Shown: one piece after another, positions 1 to 7,839 of the stretch
How the letters are laid out: each line of letters starts with the position of its first letter
Numbering within the stretch: the first letter of the stretch is position 1
NCBI GenBank assembly: GCA_030457025.1
Contig: JAKDSA010000003.1
Span: forward strand, 38,363-102,362
DNA: 64,000 nucleotides
Reading direction: 5' to 3'
DNA from: Brevibacterium sp.
GTDB taxonomy: Bacteria; Actinomycetota; Actinomycetes; Actinomycetales; Brevibacteriaceae
The notes under the pieces: generated by a model
The model's database searches: none
Seen by the model: only the letters and a program-made list of their open reading frames with translations
What the model was told of the DNA's origin: nothing
Translations under genes and position numbers: made by a program

Positions 1-443
1 CGCATCTCGGCAGAACTGATGATCGCATCGGCTTCGGATCGGGCATTGGACAGAGTGTCGTTGCTCTCTGTGTGCATGCGGGCGCGGGCAGACGCGGCTT
101 CGGCTCGAGCCTTGTTGCGGATGGTCTCCGCATCGGAGTTCGCCTGGGAGAGGGTTTCACGCGCCTGGGACTCGGCGATTTTGAGCAGATGGTCGATGCG
201 GCTTCCCGGAGGGCCGGCTGCCTCGGCGCTGTCATTGGCAGCCTTCTTCAGCTGAGCCTTCGATTCGGAGAGTTCGCCAGCGATCTGAAGCTTCGCGCGG
301 TCGGCGTTGATGACCTGACTACGCGCATCGGAGAGGGCCTTACGGACGGACTCGACCTCGGTCCGCAGCTGCTGCAGGCGAGAATCTACTTCACTTTTTT
401 CGTAGCCGCGCATCGCTGTGCGGAATTCTTCCGTGGGCGTCAC
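1..443 (-). CDS. DivIVA-like coiled-coil protein, C-terminus cut off by window edge
   Basis: The minus strand is open without a stop from a GTG at 443 to the window start (about 147 codons). The N-terminus contains MRGYEKSEVDSRL, which resembles the DivIVA opening motif (FRGYxxxEVD), followed by a long Ala/Glu/Lys/Arg-rich heptad-like region that should form a coiled coil. A GACAGGAG ribosome site lies about 8 bases before the GTG, which decides the start. DivIVA-domain proteins mark negatively curved membrane and help organise cell-pole growth or division in actinobacteria. The family call is from the N-terminal motif only; a generic coiled-coil protein is possible. It is transcribed divergently from the thiolase gene. 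Confidence 0.65.
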   Translation of the reverse strand, partial: MTPTEEFRTAMRGYEKSEVDSRLQQLRTEVESVRKALSDARSQVINADRAKLQIAGELSESKAQLKKAANDSAEAAGPPGSRIDHLLKIAESQARETLSQANSDAETIRNKARAEAASARARMHTESNDTLSNARSEADAIISSAEM

Positions 444-671
444 TGAAGTGGACTCCTGTCGTGTCAAGGGATGTGGTCAAATCGTCCACCCCCTACTGTA
501 ACGGACGCACTATGAGTGTTGGGTGCGAATATTCAAGTGTGGACTCGTCCTGTCACGATGTGACACGGGCCCCGTGACCGAGGCCACAGACGGCTGGACT
601 ATCCTTGGGGCAGACAGCACTTCATCGACCTCCCCGCGCCCGAGCGGGGTTCGAATACCTGAGGAGGAAAT

Positions 672-1862
672 ATGGCTGAAGCAGTGATCGTTGCGGGTGC
701 CCGCACACCGTTCGGACGTCTGCAGGGAGGGCTGTCGTCGCTGACAGCTGTGCAGCTGGGTGGCAAGGCGATTGCCGGTGCGCTTGGACGTGCCGGCATC
801 ACAGGCGAGGACGTCGAGTACGTCATTATGGGACAGGTGCTGCAGGCGGGACTCGGTCAGGGACCTGCGAGGCAGGCCGCTGTCGAAGCCGGCATCCCGA
901 TGCGAGTGCCCGGTGTGACCGTGAACAAGCTCTGCCTGTCAGGCATCAACGCGATCACTCAGGCCGCCCAGCTGGTGCGGGCAGGGGAATACGACGTTGT
1001 CGTCGCCGGCGGCCAGGAGTCGATGAGTCTGGCCCCCCACCTGCTGGAGAAGTCGCGTTCGGGCTACAAGTACGGTGACGTCGTGGTCAAGGACCACATG
1101 GACTATGACGGCCTCTGGGATGCTTTCACCGACCAGGCGATGGGCGGTCTGACTGAGGAAGCCAACGCTGGTGACTTCGAATTCACCCGCGAGGACCAGG
1201 ACGCTTTCGCAGCTCGTTCGCATCAGCGTGCGGCCCAGGCATGGGAGTCCGGCGCGTTCGGCGATGAAGTCGAAGCCGTCACCATCTCCGGACGCAAGGG
1301 CGACGTGACCGTGTCCACCGATGAGGGCATGCGCGCAGAGACCACACCTGAGTCGATGTCCAAACTCCGGCCCGCCTTCCGCAAGGACGGCACGATCACG
1401 GCCGGCAACGCCTCGCAGATCTCCGACGGAGCATGCGCAGTCGTTGTCATGTCGCGTGAGAAGGCCGAGGCACTTGGTGTGCCGATCCTTGCTGAGATCC
1501 GGTCGCACGGGTGGACAGCAGGCCCCGACTCCACACTCCAGCATCAGCCCTCACAGGCGATCCAGGCGGCTGCTGAGAAGGAAGGTGTCGAAGCTGATTC
1601 CTTCGACCTCTACGAGATCAATGAAGCCTTCGCGGCAGTTGGTCTCGCCAGCACGAAAGACCTGGGGGTCGACCCTGACAAGGTCAACGTCAATGGTGGC
1701 GCGGTCGCCCTTGGCCATCCGATCGGAGCATCGGGAGCACGCATCGTGCTGACCCTGGCGCTCGAGCTCCAGCGCCGAGGCGGTGGCACGGGTGTCGCCG
1801 CGCTCTGCGGTGGAGGCGGCCAGGGTGACTCGCTCATCGTGTCCGTGCCCGGGCAGAACTGA
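672..1862 (+). CDS. Acetyl-CoA C-acetyltransferase (thiolase)
   Basis: A 396-residue thiolase, the usual length for the family. The nucleophilic cysteine is C88 in [10 protein letters not shown]. The NEAFA motif, the [16 protein letters not shown] block with its active-site histidine, and the C-terminal [12 protein letters not shown] motif with the second catalytic cysteine are all present (family consensus is usually CGGGGMG). It condenses two acetyl-CoA to acetoacetyl-CoA or runs in reverse in beta-oxidation. The start is supported by a GAGGAGG site just upstream. A thiamine-binding-type gene follows 23 bases later on the same strand, so the two are probably co-transcribed. Biosynthetic (PhaA) or degradative (AtoB) use cannot be told from sequence alone. 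Confidence 0.93.
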   Translation: MAEAVIVAGARTPFGRLQGGLSSLTAVQLGGKAIAGALGRAGITGEDVEYVIMGQVLQAGLGQGPARQAAVEAGIPMRVPGVTVNKLCLSGINAITQAAQLVRAGEYDVVVAGGQESMSLAPHLLEKSRSGYKYGDVVVKDHMDYDGLWDAFTDQAMGGLTEEANAGDFEFTREDQDAFAARSHQRAAQAWESGAFGDEVEAVTISGRKGDVTVSTDEGMRAETTPESMSKLRPAFRKDGTITAGNASQISDGACAVVVMSREKAEALGVPILAEIRSHGWTAGPDSTLQHQPSQAIQAAAEKEGVEADSFDLYEINEAFAAVGLASTKDLGVDPDKVNVNGGAVALGHPIGASGARIVLTLALELQRRGGGTGVAALCGGGGQGDSLIVSVPGQN

Positions 1863-1885
1863 AACTGATCTGAAAGGAGAACACC

Positions 1886-2200
1886 ATGCTCGTCGCATTC
1901 TCCATCGCCCCCAGCGGCGGTGACAACACGGACGCATCGGTCCACGACGCGGTTGCGGCTGCCGTGGAGGTGGTCCGACGGTCCGGGTTGCCGCATCGAA
2001 CTGATTCGATGTTCACCACGATCGAAGGCGAATGGGACGAGGTGTTCGCTGTGGTCAAAGAGGCCACCGATGTCGTCGGTGAGTTCGGTCCACGAGTGGC
2101 GCTGGTGCTCAAGGCCGATATCCGCCCCGGTTACACGGGTGAGATCGATGGCAAGCTCGAACGTCTGGAGACAGCCATCGACGCGCGTGGTGAGGACTGA
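1886..2200 (+). CDS. MTH1187/YkoF-like thiamine-binding family protein
   Basis: A 104-residue protein beginning MLVAFSIAPSGG, with HRTDSMFTTIEGEWDEV and the C-terminal RPGYTGEIDGKLERLE segment, matching the small MTH1187/YqgV family (DUF77). Members form ferredoxin-like homotetramers and some bind thiamine or its precursors. An AAAGGAG site sits 8 bases before the ATG. It follows the thiolase gene by 23 bases, so operon membership is likely. No thiamine genes or TPP riboswitch lie nearby, so the physiological ligand is not supported by context. Confidence 0.8.
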   Translation: MLVAFSIAPSGGDNTDASVHDAVAAAVEVVRRSGLPHRTDSMFTTIEGEWDEVFAVVKEATDVVGEFGPRVALVLKADIRPGYTGEIDGKLERLETAIDARGED

Positions 2201-2329
2201 TCAGAAGCCAGGGCCAGGGCTGATCGGTACCGGCCGGTAAGTTGGGTTCGGATGAAATCTTCGGGCAATTCCTGGTGACGCGGGTCTCATTCGGGTTTAC
2301 TCTTTTGTGAAGGAAGAAGGAGATGAACA

Positions 2330-2536
2330 ATGAATGGTTCCACGTATTTCACTACAGCCACCGCACTGACGATGGTGGCCCTGCTTGGTTTCATGGCCGC
2401 CGGATTCTTTCCGGTGATAGTCGACTTCGCCTTCGCCATCGAAGCAGTGGCCGTCATCCTGGCACTGATCGGGCTTGTGATGGTCGCATTCGTGACCGTG
2501 CGGAAGTCGCTGGAGCGTGTCGCCCGCCAGTACTGA
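2330..2536 (+). CDS. Small two-helix membrane protein, function unknown
   Basis: A 68-residue protein with two hydrophobic stretches (about residues 11-33 and 36-57) and a basic C-terminus ending VRKSLERVARQY, so probably a small integral membrane protein. Two ATGs compete: 2323 lies directly against the AAGGAG site in another frame, while 2330 has that site at a normal distance and gives the membrane-like product. A very strong hairpin follows the gene. I do not recognise a family. Confidence 0.6.
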   Translation: MNGSTYFTTATALTMVALLGFMAAGFFPVIVDFAFAIEAVAVILALIGLVMVAFVTVRKSLERVARQY

Positions 2537-2588
2537 CCCACACGTCGATCACCCGGTGATGCGCGATTCGAGGTTCTGCCTGATCACA

Positions 2589-2642
2589 GCGGTCCTCGTC
2601 GGAGTTTCGGAGACCACTGTCCGAGACGCCGACGAGGATCGC
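2589..2642 (+). terminator. Strong 23-bp-stem hairpin, likely terminator
   Basis: Two arms (2589-2611 and 2620-2642) pair over 23 positions with one mismatch and two G-T pairs, around an 8-base loop, followed by a T-rich tract (TTTCTGTTCTGG). It lies between the small membrane gene and tRNA-Arg and would insulate the tRNA promoter. Confidence 0.75.
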
Positions 2643-2679
2643 TTTCTGTTCTGGTTCGGGCATCGGTTAGGATATTTGA

Positions 2680-2753
2680 GCCTCCGTAGCTCAGTTGGAT
2701 AGAGCAACCGCCTTCTAAGCGGTAGGTCGCGGGTTCGAGCCCCGCCGGGGGTA
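2680..2753 (+). tRNA. tRNA-Arg (anticodon TCT)
   Basis: A 74-base cloverleaf: acceptor arms GCCTCCG and CGGGGGT pair (with wobbles), D arm GCTC...GAGC, anticodon stem ACCGC/GCGGT around loop CTTCTAA (anticodon TCT), and T arm GCGGG-TTCGAGC-CCCGC. CCA is not encoded. TAGGAT just upstream is a plausible -10 element. Confidence 0.95.
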
Positions 2754-2871
2754 CTTTCTGTGGTCGGAAGTTCCCACCTGTCCATTCCAGCTTCCCCGAG
2801 GCGAGCAATTACCTCCAGCTACGGCGTGGCAATTGGTGCACAGCTGGGAAAACGTAGAGAGTGGATGCGTG

Positions 2872-4569
2872 ATGACAGACAGCAAGAGAGCCGTGACGCC
2901 ACCAGTGGGAGGGGCGCTGAGCGATATCGCGAAGCGAGTCTCAGAAACCCGCTTCACCCTGCAGACCGAAGATTTCGCCGACGGTCGCGAACTGCACCGG
3001 CAGCTCTCCTCAGAGCTGACCGACTACCTTCTCCCGCGGATCAATCGGACACAGACGCCCTTCATGATCGCAGTCGGCGGGTCGACCGGCGCCGGCAAAT
3101 CAACCCTGGTGAATTCTCTGGTGGGGCGACCGGTCAGTCCCGCTGGGGTGCGCAGACCGACGACGGGCAACCCGATCGTGGTCCACAATCCCGCTGACGC
3201 CAAGTTCTTCGAATCGCAGTCGTTCCTGTCCGATCTGCCACGGAGCACGGACCCCGCGACATCGACCCCCTCCGTGGTGCTCATCGCCGATGACGGTGTC
3301 GAGCCGGGCACCGCCGTCCTCGACTGCCCAGACATCGATTCCATTGCCGAATCGAATCGTGAGCTGGCACGCCGCATCCTGATGAGCGCGGACCTATGGA
3401 TGTTCGTGACTACGGCCAACCGCTATGCCGATGCCGCTCCCTGGGCACTGCTCAAAGATGCCGCTGTTCGCCACACCTCGGTGGCCATCGTGCTCGATCG
3501 GGTGCCACCGGAAGCGAACCGTGAGGTCAGGCACCACCTCTCCAGCCTTCTGTCGGAATCGGGTCTGGGGAATTCTCCGATCTTCGCGGTGGCCGAACTC
3601 GAACTGGAAGACGGCCTGCTGCCGCATTCGGCGATCTATCCGATCCGGTCCTGGATCAGCCAGGTGAGTACGGAGGGCCGATCACAGGAGCGGATACGAC
3701 AGCGCACCCTCACCGGCTCGATCGGCGCACTGCCGGCACAGGTGAATTCCCTGGCCGACTTCGCAGAGTCTCAGGAGTCGACCTTCGACCGTCTTCAGGC
3801 CAGCCTTGATCAGACGTTTAGTGCCGCGGACGCAGGACTTGCCGAAGTCTTCTCCGATGGTCGCGTCCTGCAGGGAGAGGTCAACGCAAAGTGGCAGGAC
3901 TTCGTGGGCACAGGACAGCTCTTCCGCGGGTTGGAACCCACGATGGCACGCATGCGCGACAGGATCTCTGCGACAGTCACCGGCAAACACGATGCCGCCT
4001 CGCCCCTGCACATTGCGATTCTGCGCAGCGCAGCGATCTCATTGCGGGAGCAAGCAATCGGTGTCGTCGACGAGATCGACGCTCAGTGGCTGCGAGATCC
4101 GGCTGGATCGGCGCTGCTGGATGCGCATCCTGAACTGCGCTATGGAGCCGAAGATCTCGAGGATTCGGTCAAATCTGCAGTCAGCGGTTGGTCGAACGAG
4201 GTGAATGCGCTGGTGCGAGACATCGGGCAGGGAAAGAAGTCGAAAGCCAGGATTCTTTCGTTCGGCGTGGGCGGAGTCTGCGCTGTCGTCGAATACGCGG
4301 CATTCTGGGACCCGAAGTACACGGACGCAGACGGTCATGTTTCGCGCAATGACGCGAACGTCGCGCTCAGCCTCGCCGGCACGATCTTCGGTGAGCAGGA
4401 AGCGGTCAATCTGATCGGCTCGATCAGGGATCGATTCCTGTCCACGGCAACGGGAATCGTCGGCGGCTGCCGTACGCCCTTTGACAACGTACTACGACTA
4501 TCCGCGGTACCGGCGCGGCAATCGGGCGCCCTGCGCGCCTCCGGTGATCGACTTGAGGTGGCATTGTGA
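2872..4569 (+). CDS. Dynamin-like / YfjP-type large GTPase, first of a pair
   Basis: A GTP-binding protein of about 565 residues from the ATG at 2872; TTG 2833, GTG 2836 and GTG 2869 are in-frame alternatives and no site is decisive. It has a P-loop GGSTGAGKST, a RRPTTGNP switch-I-like segment, a G3-like DCPDID and a G4-like VLDRVP in place of NKxD, which is degenerate compared with its partner (LNQVDK). A long helical region follows. It overlaps the next GTPase gene by 4 bases (GTGA), so the two are translationally coupled. Actinobacterial dynamin-like pairs such as Streptomyces DynA/DynB support membrane remodelling at the septum; assigning that role here is inference. Confidence 0.75.
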   Translation: MTDSKRAVTPPVGGALSDIAKRVSETRFTLQTEDFADGRELHRQLSSELTDYLLPRINRTQTPFMIAVGGSTGAGKSTLVNSLVGRPVSPAGVRRPTTGNPIVVHNPADAKFFESQSFLSDLPRSTDPATSTPSVVLIADDGVEPGTAVLDCPDIDSIAESNRELARRILMSADLWMFVTTANRYADAAPWALLKDAAVRHTSVAIVLDRVPPEANREVRHHLSSLLSESGLGNSPIFAVAELELEDGLLPHSAIYPIRSWISQVSTEGRSQERIRQRTLTGSIGALPAQVNSLADFAESQESTFDRLQASLDQTFSAADAGLAEVFSDGRVLQGEVNAKWQDFVGTGQLFRGLEPTMARMRDRISATVTGKHDAASPLHIAILRSAAISLREQAIGVVDEIDAQWLRDPAGSALLDAHPELRYGAEDLEDSVKSAVSGWSNEVNALVRDIGQGKKSKARILSFGVGGVCAVVEYAAFWDPKYTDADGHVSRNDANVALSLAGTIFGEQEAVNLIGSIRDRFLSTATGIVGGCRTPFDNVLRLSAVPARQSGALRASGDRLEVAL

Positions 4570-6146
4570 ATGATCCAGCACAGTCCGAGATCAGGCGTCG
4601 GGCCGAAGGCATCCGACAGTCCCTGACCCTGGGACCTGACAAACTGAGTCCAGAGATCCGCACGGATGCGCAGAACCTGCTCAACCGCGCCGAGGATCGT
4701 CTCGGCTTGGGGGAGGAGTTCACCGTTGTGGCCTTCGCCGGGTCCACAGGCTCCGGGAAATCCTCACTGTTCAACGCCGTCGCCGGTCTGGACATCGCCA
4801 GAGTGGGTGTACGGCGCCCGACCACCTCCCGCCCCACCGCGTGCGTCTGGGGCGAAGGCGGCAACGACATCCTCAACTGGCTGCACGTTCCTGAACGCAG
4901 CCGCACCTGGCGCGAATCAGCACTCGACGGTGACGATCAGCGCAAGCTCCACGGCCTCATTCTGCTTGACCTGCCGGACCATGATTCGACCGCGGTCAAA
5001 CACCGGGTCGAATCGGACCGCCTCGTCGGACTCGTCGACGTCGTCTTCTGGGTCGTTGACCCACAGAAATACGCAGACTTCTCGCTGCACTCCGAATACC
5101 TGACCAAGCTGGCAGAGAACAGCTCGAACATGGTCGTCGTTCTCAACCAGGTCGACAAACTCAGCGAGGAAGAACGGAAAGCCGCCGCCGATCATCTGCA
5201 GCAGCTGCTCGTCGAGGACGGACTCACCGACACCAAGGTGCACATGACCTCGGCAGTCACCCGTGACGGAATTCCTCAGATCAGATCGATCCTGGCCGAC
5301 ACAGTCGACTCCAAACAGGCCGCTTCTGAGCGGCTGCTTGCAGATATGCAGGCCATGGCCAAGAGGATGCAGAGCGAACTCGGCGAGCCCGTGGTTGCAC
5401 CGGATCAGCGTCCGGGCGCATCGCGTCTGGTCGAGACCATGTCTGATGCCGCCGGCGTCGAGGCTGTCGCGCAGACAGTCCACGATGACTATATTCGCCG
5501 TGCCTATCGCAAAACCGGCTATCCGGTGCTGGCCTGGATGCAGAGAAACGCACCCGACCCCTTGGGTGCGAAGCACGGCCAAGGCAGAGACGAACTCATC
5601 CGCGCGTCGGTGCCGGCGACCAGCAGAGCGCAGAGTTCTCAGGTGCGCTTGATGGCGCATGAGCTCATCGCGGAGTCCGTGTCCTCCATGCCCAGACCAT
5701 GGCAGAGCGCAGTCGCGGAAGCTGAGAAGGCCAGCACCACTGAGCTCTCCGATACTCTCGACTCGGCCGTCACCGCTGTGGATATCAAACCTCAGACTCC
5801 CGGCTGGTGGTCTGTGGCCACGATTCTGCAGATCATCTTCTTCGTCGCCACGGTCCTGGGTCTGCTGGGCGTCATCGCCACTGCTGTCTTCGCAATCGCG
5901 CAGTCGGGAGCGCTTCCAGGATGGGCCTGGCTCGTGAGCATCGGCCTGTTGGCGGTGGGCATCATCGGATCCGTTCTGACGTCGGTGATCGCCAAATCCG
6001 CGCGCAGCAAAGGAGCGGATGAGGCTGCCACCGAGGTCGATCGCAGCCTTCGCGACGCTGTCGGCAGTGTGGCTCAAAGCTCCTATCTGGAACCGGTCAA
6101 TGCTGTGATCGACGAGCACCGACGCGCGTACGAAACGCTCAGCTGA
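4566..6146 (+). CDS. Dynamin-like membrane-anchored GTPase, second of a pair
   Basis: A 526-residue GTPase with P-loop AGSTGSGKSS near residue 60, switch-I-like RRPTTSRPTA, G3-like DLPDHDS and canonical G4 LNQVDK. Two hydrophobic segments near residues 415-440 and 450-470 should anchor it in the membrane, followed by a short helical tail. The GTG start overlaps the upstream stop codon. One soluble-looking and one membrane-anchored GTPase in tandem is the arrangement known for bacterial dynamin pairs. A 12-bp hairpin with a T run ends the operon. Confidence 0.8.
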   Translation: MNDPAQSEIRRRAEGIRQSLTLGPDKLSPEIRTDAQNLLNRAEDRLGLGEEFTVVAFAGSTGSGKSSLFNAVAGLDIARVGVRRPTTSRPTACVWGEGGNDILNWLHVPERSRTWRESALDGDDQRKLHGLILLDLPDHDSTAVKHRVESDRLVGLVDVVFWVVDPQKYADFSLHSEYLTKLAENSSNMVVVLNQVDKLSEEERKAAADHLQQLLVEDGLTDTKVHMTSAVTRDGIPQIRSILADTVDSKQAASERLLADMQAMAKRMQSELGEPVVAPDQRPGASRLVETMSDAAGVEAVAQTVHDDYIRRAYRKTGYPVLAWMQRNAPDPLGAKHGQGRDELIRASVPATSRAQSSQVRLMAHELIAESVSSMPRPWQSAVAEAEKASTTELSDTLDSAVTAVDIKPQTPGWWSVATILQIIFFVATVLGLLGVIATAVFAIAQSGALPGWAWLVSIGLLAVGIIGSVLTSVIAKSARSKGADEAATEVDRSLRDAVGSVAQSSYLEPVNAVIDEHRRAYETLS

Positions 6147-6181
6147 CACTTCTGTGCACATGAGATCCGACTCATGCGCCG

Positions 6182-6222
6182 ATGCCCTGTGGATGGCCGA
6201 CGCCCGTCCACAGGGCATTTTT
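6182..6222 (+). terminator. Rho-independent terminator of the GTPase operon
   Basis: ATGCCCTGTGGA (6182-6193) pairs perfectly with TCCACAGGGCAT (6207-6218) around a 13-base loop and runs into TTTTT. Confidence 0.9.
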
Positions 6223-6355
6223 GATGTCTGGACACCAGTGCTGCCTGGCGTGCTCAATGGTGGTCGACGTGATCGGCCGATTCAGACTGCGTCGCCTCCT
6301 ATGGGCGATTATGCAGGGGCCATCATGAGCCGTTCCACAGAATTGAGGCAACACG

Positions 6356-6955
6356 ATGTCGATCATTCCGATCAATCTCAGCGGCACCTTGGCCGCCGAT
6401 CCGCAGAGCCGGACGCTGCCGTCGGGCAGGGCCTGCGCATCCTTCCGTCTGGCCGTCAACCATTGGCGACTCGACAAAGCGACGGGGGAGTATGCAGCCG
6501 AACCGACCTCGTGGTTCAGCGTCGACTGCTATGGGCCGCTGGCCAGCAATTGTTCGATGAGTCTTCATCGGGGCATGTTCGTCGTCGTCCAGGGAACCCT
6601 GAAGATACGGGAATGGTCGACGGAGGAGAAGAGCGGAATTGCTCCAACCGTCGTCGCCGAGCACATCGGCCCGGACCTCCGGTACGGAACCGCTCACTAC
6701 CAGAAAGCCAGTGGTGCCAATCGGCAACAGGACGGGCCACAGCAGGCAGGGGCAGGCAGCGAATCAGGCTGGGGGGCCCTCGATAGCGAGGTCGCAGGCG
6801 GCGCGCCCGAGAGCTCCGCAGAATCGAGTCTCGACTCTTCGCACGACGTGGAAGGGACCGTGGATGACGAGGCTCCTACCGAGGACGGCGGCGACTCCGG
6901 AAACGTCGATGACGCCATCGCTCGTGACACGGTGAACGCGGCAGCACCGTTCTGA
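6356..6955 (+). CDS. Single-stranded DNA-binding protein paralogue
   Basis: A 199-residue protein with an N-terminal OB fold (about residues 1-110), seen in INLSGTLAADPQSRTLPSG, ACASFRLAV, WFSVDCYGPLA and VVVQGTLKIREW. The C-terminal half is acidic, low-complexity and probably disordered, and ends in AAAPF, keeping the terminal Pro-Phe of the SSB interaction tip although the usual DDxPF acid residues are not adjacent. It is not beside rpsF/rpsR, where the housekeeping ssb normally sits, so it is probably a second SSB. The M. tuberculosis region carries an SSB-like gene near ettA too (recall). Role in recombination or repair is inference. Confidence 0.82.
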   Translation: MSIIPINLSGTLAADPQSRTLPSGRACASFRLAVNHWRLDKATGEYAAEPTSWFSVDCYGPLASNCSMSLHRGMFVVVQGTLKIREWSTEEKSGIAPTVVAEHIGPDLRYGTAHYQKASGANRQQDGPQQAGAGSESGWGALDSEVAGGAPESSAESSLDSSHDVEGTVDDEAPTEDGGDSGNVDDAIARDTVNAAAPF

Positions 6956-6976
6956 GCCGATTCGGCCTCAGGTGCC

Positions 6977-7006
6977 GATATTGTCTGAGTGCGGATATTG
7001 TCTGAG
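6977..7006. repeat. Short direct repeat GATATTGTCTGAG x2
   Basis: Two identical 13-base copies (6977-6989 and 6994-7006) with a 17-base period lie in the gap between the ssb paralogue and the lipoprotein gene. Tandem operators or a small duplication are possible; no family recognised. Confidence 0.6.
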
Positions 7007-7116
7007 AGAGGACATCGTGCGCTGGTCGGCGCTCGCACATGTCGGATCTGACCGCGATTGTGCGAGCGATCGGCTAAGGTGAGACTGTTAATCATTCCCA
7101 TCTGCCGAGGTTGTTG

Positions 7117-7773
7117 ATGCGTCTCGTTCCCCTCCTGAGTCTTGGAGCCCTGACCTTGGCTCTGTCGGGCTGCTCGCTGCTGGGCTTCGGCGGTGATGAT
7201 TCTCAGCCTGCACCTGTTCACACTCCGACGGAGCCGGCCGCTGAGGTCGACAAGGTTGTCACAGCGCTCGAACCGCTGATCGGCGACGAGGCCACTGTTC
7301 CGTCGACGAAGAAGTTCTTCAAGACCATGATCGATGCTGGGTACGATGCGGACCAGCTCGAAGCCACGATCGATGACTCCCCTTTGGGCAATGACGTTCC
7401 TTCGAAGATGTTCGGCGTCAAGACTGATAATGGCTGCGTCGTCGGGGAGATTCGGAAGGGAAAGGCCACCGCGGAGCTGATGCCGCCCACCGAGTCCACC
7501 GGGTCATGTCTGCTCGGCGAGGTCGAGCGTCCGAAGGGCGTGAAAGCGCCCGAGGGTGACAAGCGTGAAGAGGACGGCGACTCAAACGGCGCAGGCCACA
7601 TGCCCGGTGAGGACATCAACGGCAAAGACGGCCCCTCTGAGAGCCCAGCTGAAGCTGACGGGGGAGCGGAAGAATCCTCCTCAGAGGGCACATCATCTGA
7701 AGGCTCCTCGTCCGCAGGAGGATCAGCCGAGGGGTCTTCGTCCGGTGAAGCACCCTCCCTGGGCGGCGGCTGA
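7117..7773 (+). CDS. Secreted lipoprotein with Ser/Gly-rich tail, function unknown
   Basis: From the ATG at 7117 (TTGs at 7111 and 7114 are weaker; a CGAGG site precedes) the protein has 218 residues. Residues 1-20 are a lipoprotein signal with lipobox LSGC. A folded middle part (about residues 45-140) includes KKFFKTMIDAGYDADQLEATID and two cysteines (DNGCVV, GSCLLGEV) that could form a disulphide. The last ~75 residues are acidic and Ser/Gly-rich, as in surface stalk segments. Many Micrococcales have a similar DUF6993-like lipoprotein beside ettA, but I cannot confirm the family. Confidence 0.7.
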   Translation: MRLVPLLSLGALTLALSGCSLLGFGGDDSQPAPVHTPTEPAAEVDKVVTALEPLIGDEATVPSTKKFFKTMIDAGYDADQLEATIDDSPLGNDVPSKMFGVKTDNGCVVGEIRKGKATAELMPPTESTGSCLLGEVERPKGVKAPEGDKREEDGDSNGAGHMPGEDINGKDGPSESPAEADGGAEESSSEGTSSEGSSSAGGSAEGSSSGEAPSLGGG

Positions 7774-7839
7774 CGCCTGATTCCCACAGTGCGCCTCGAT
7801 TGGCACTTGGGTGTGCCTAAACGATAGCCTGAAGTCATT

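Noticed and set aside
2833..2871. TTG/GTG starts extending the first GTPase
   Set aside because: The added residues look non-conserved and have no better ribosome site than ATG 2872; kept as alternatives only.
4917..6257. 446-codon minus frame opposite the second GTPase
   Set aside because: His/Arg/Gly-rich shadow over a gene with intact P-loop and membrane helices.
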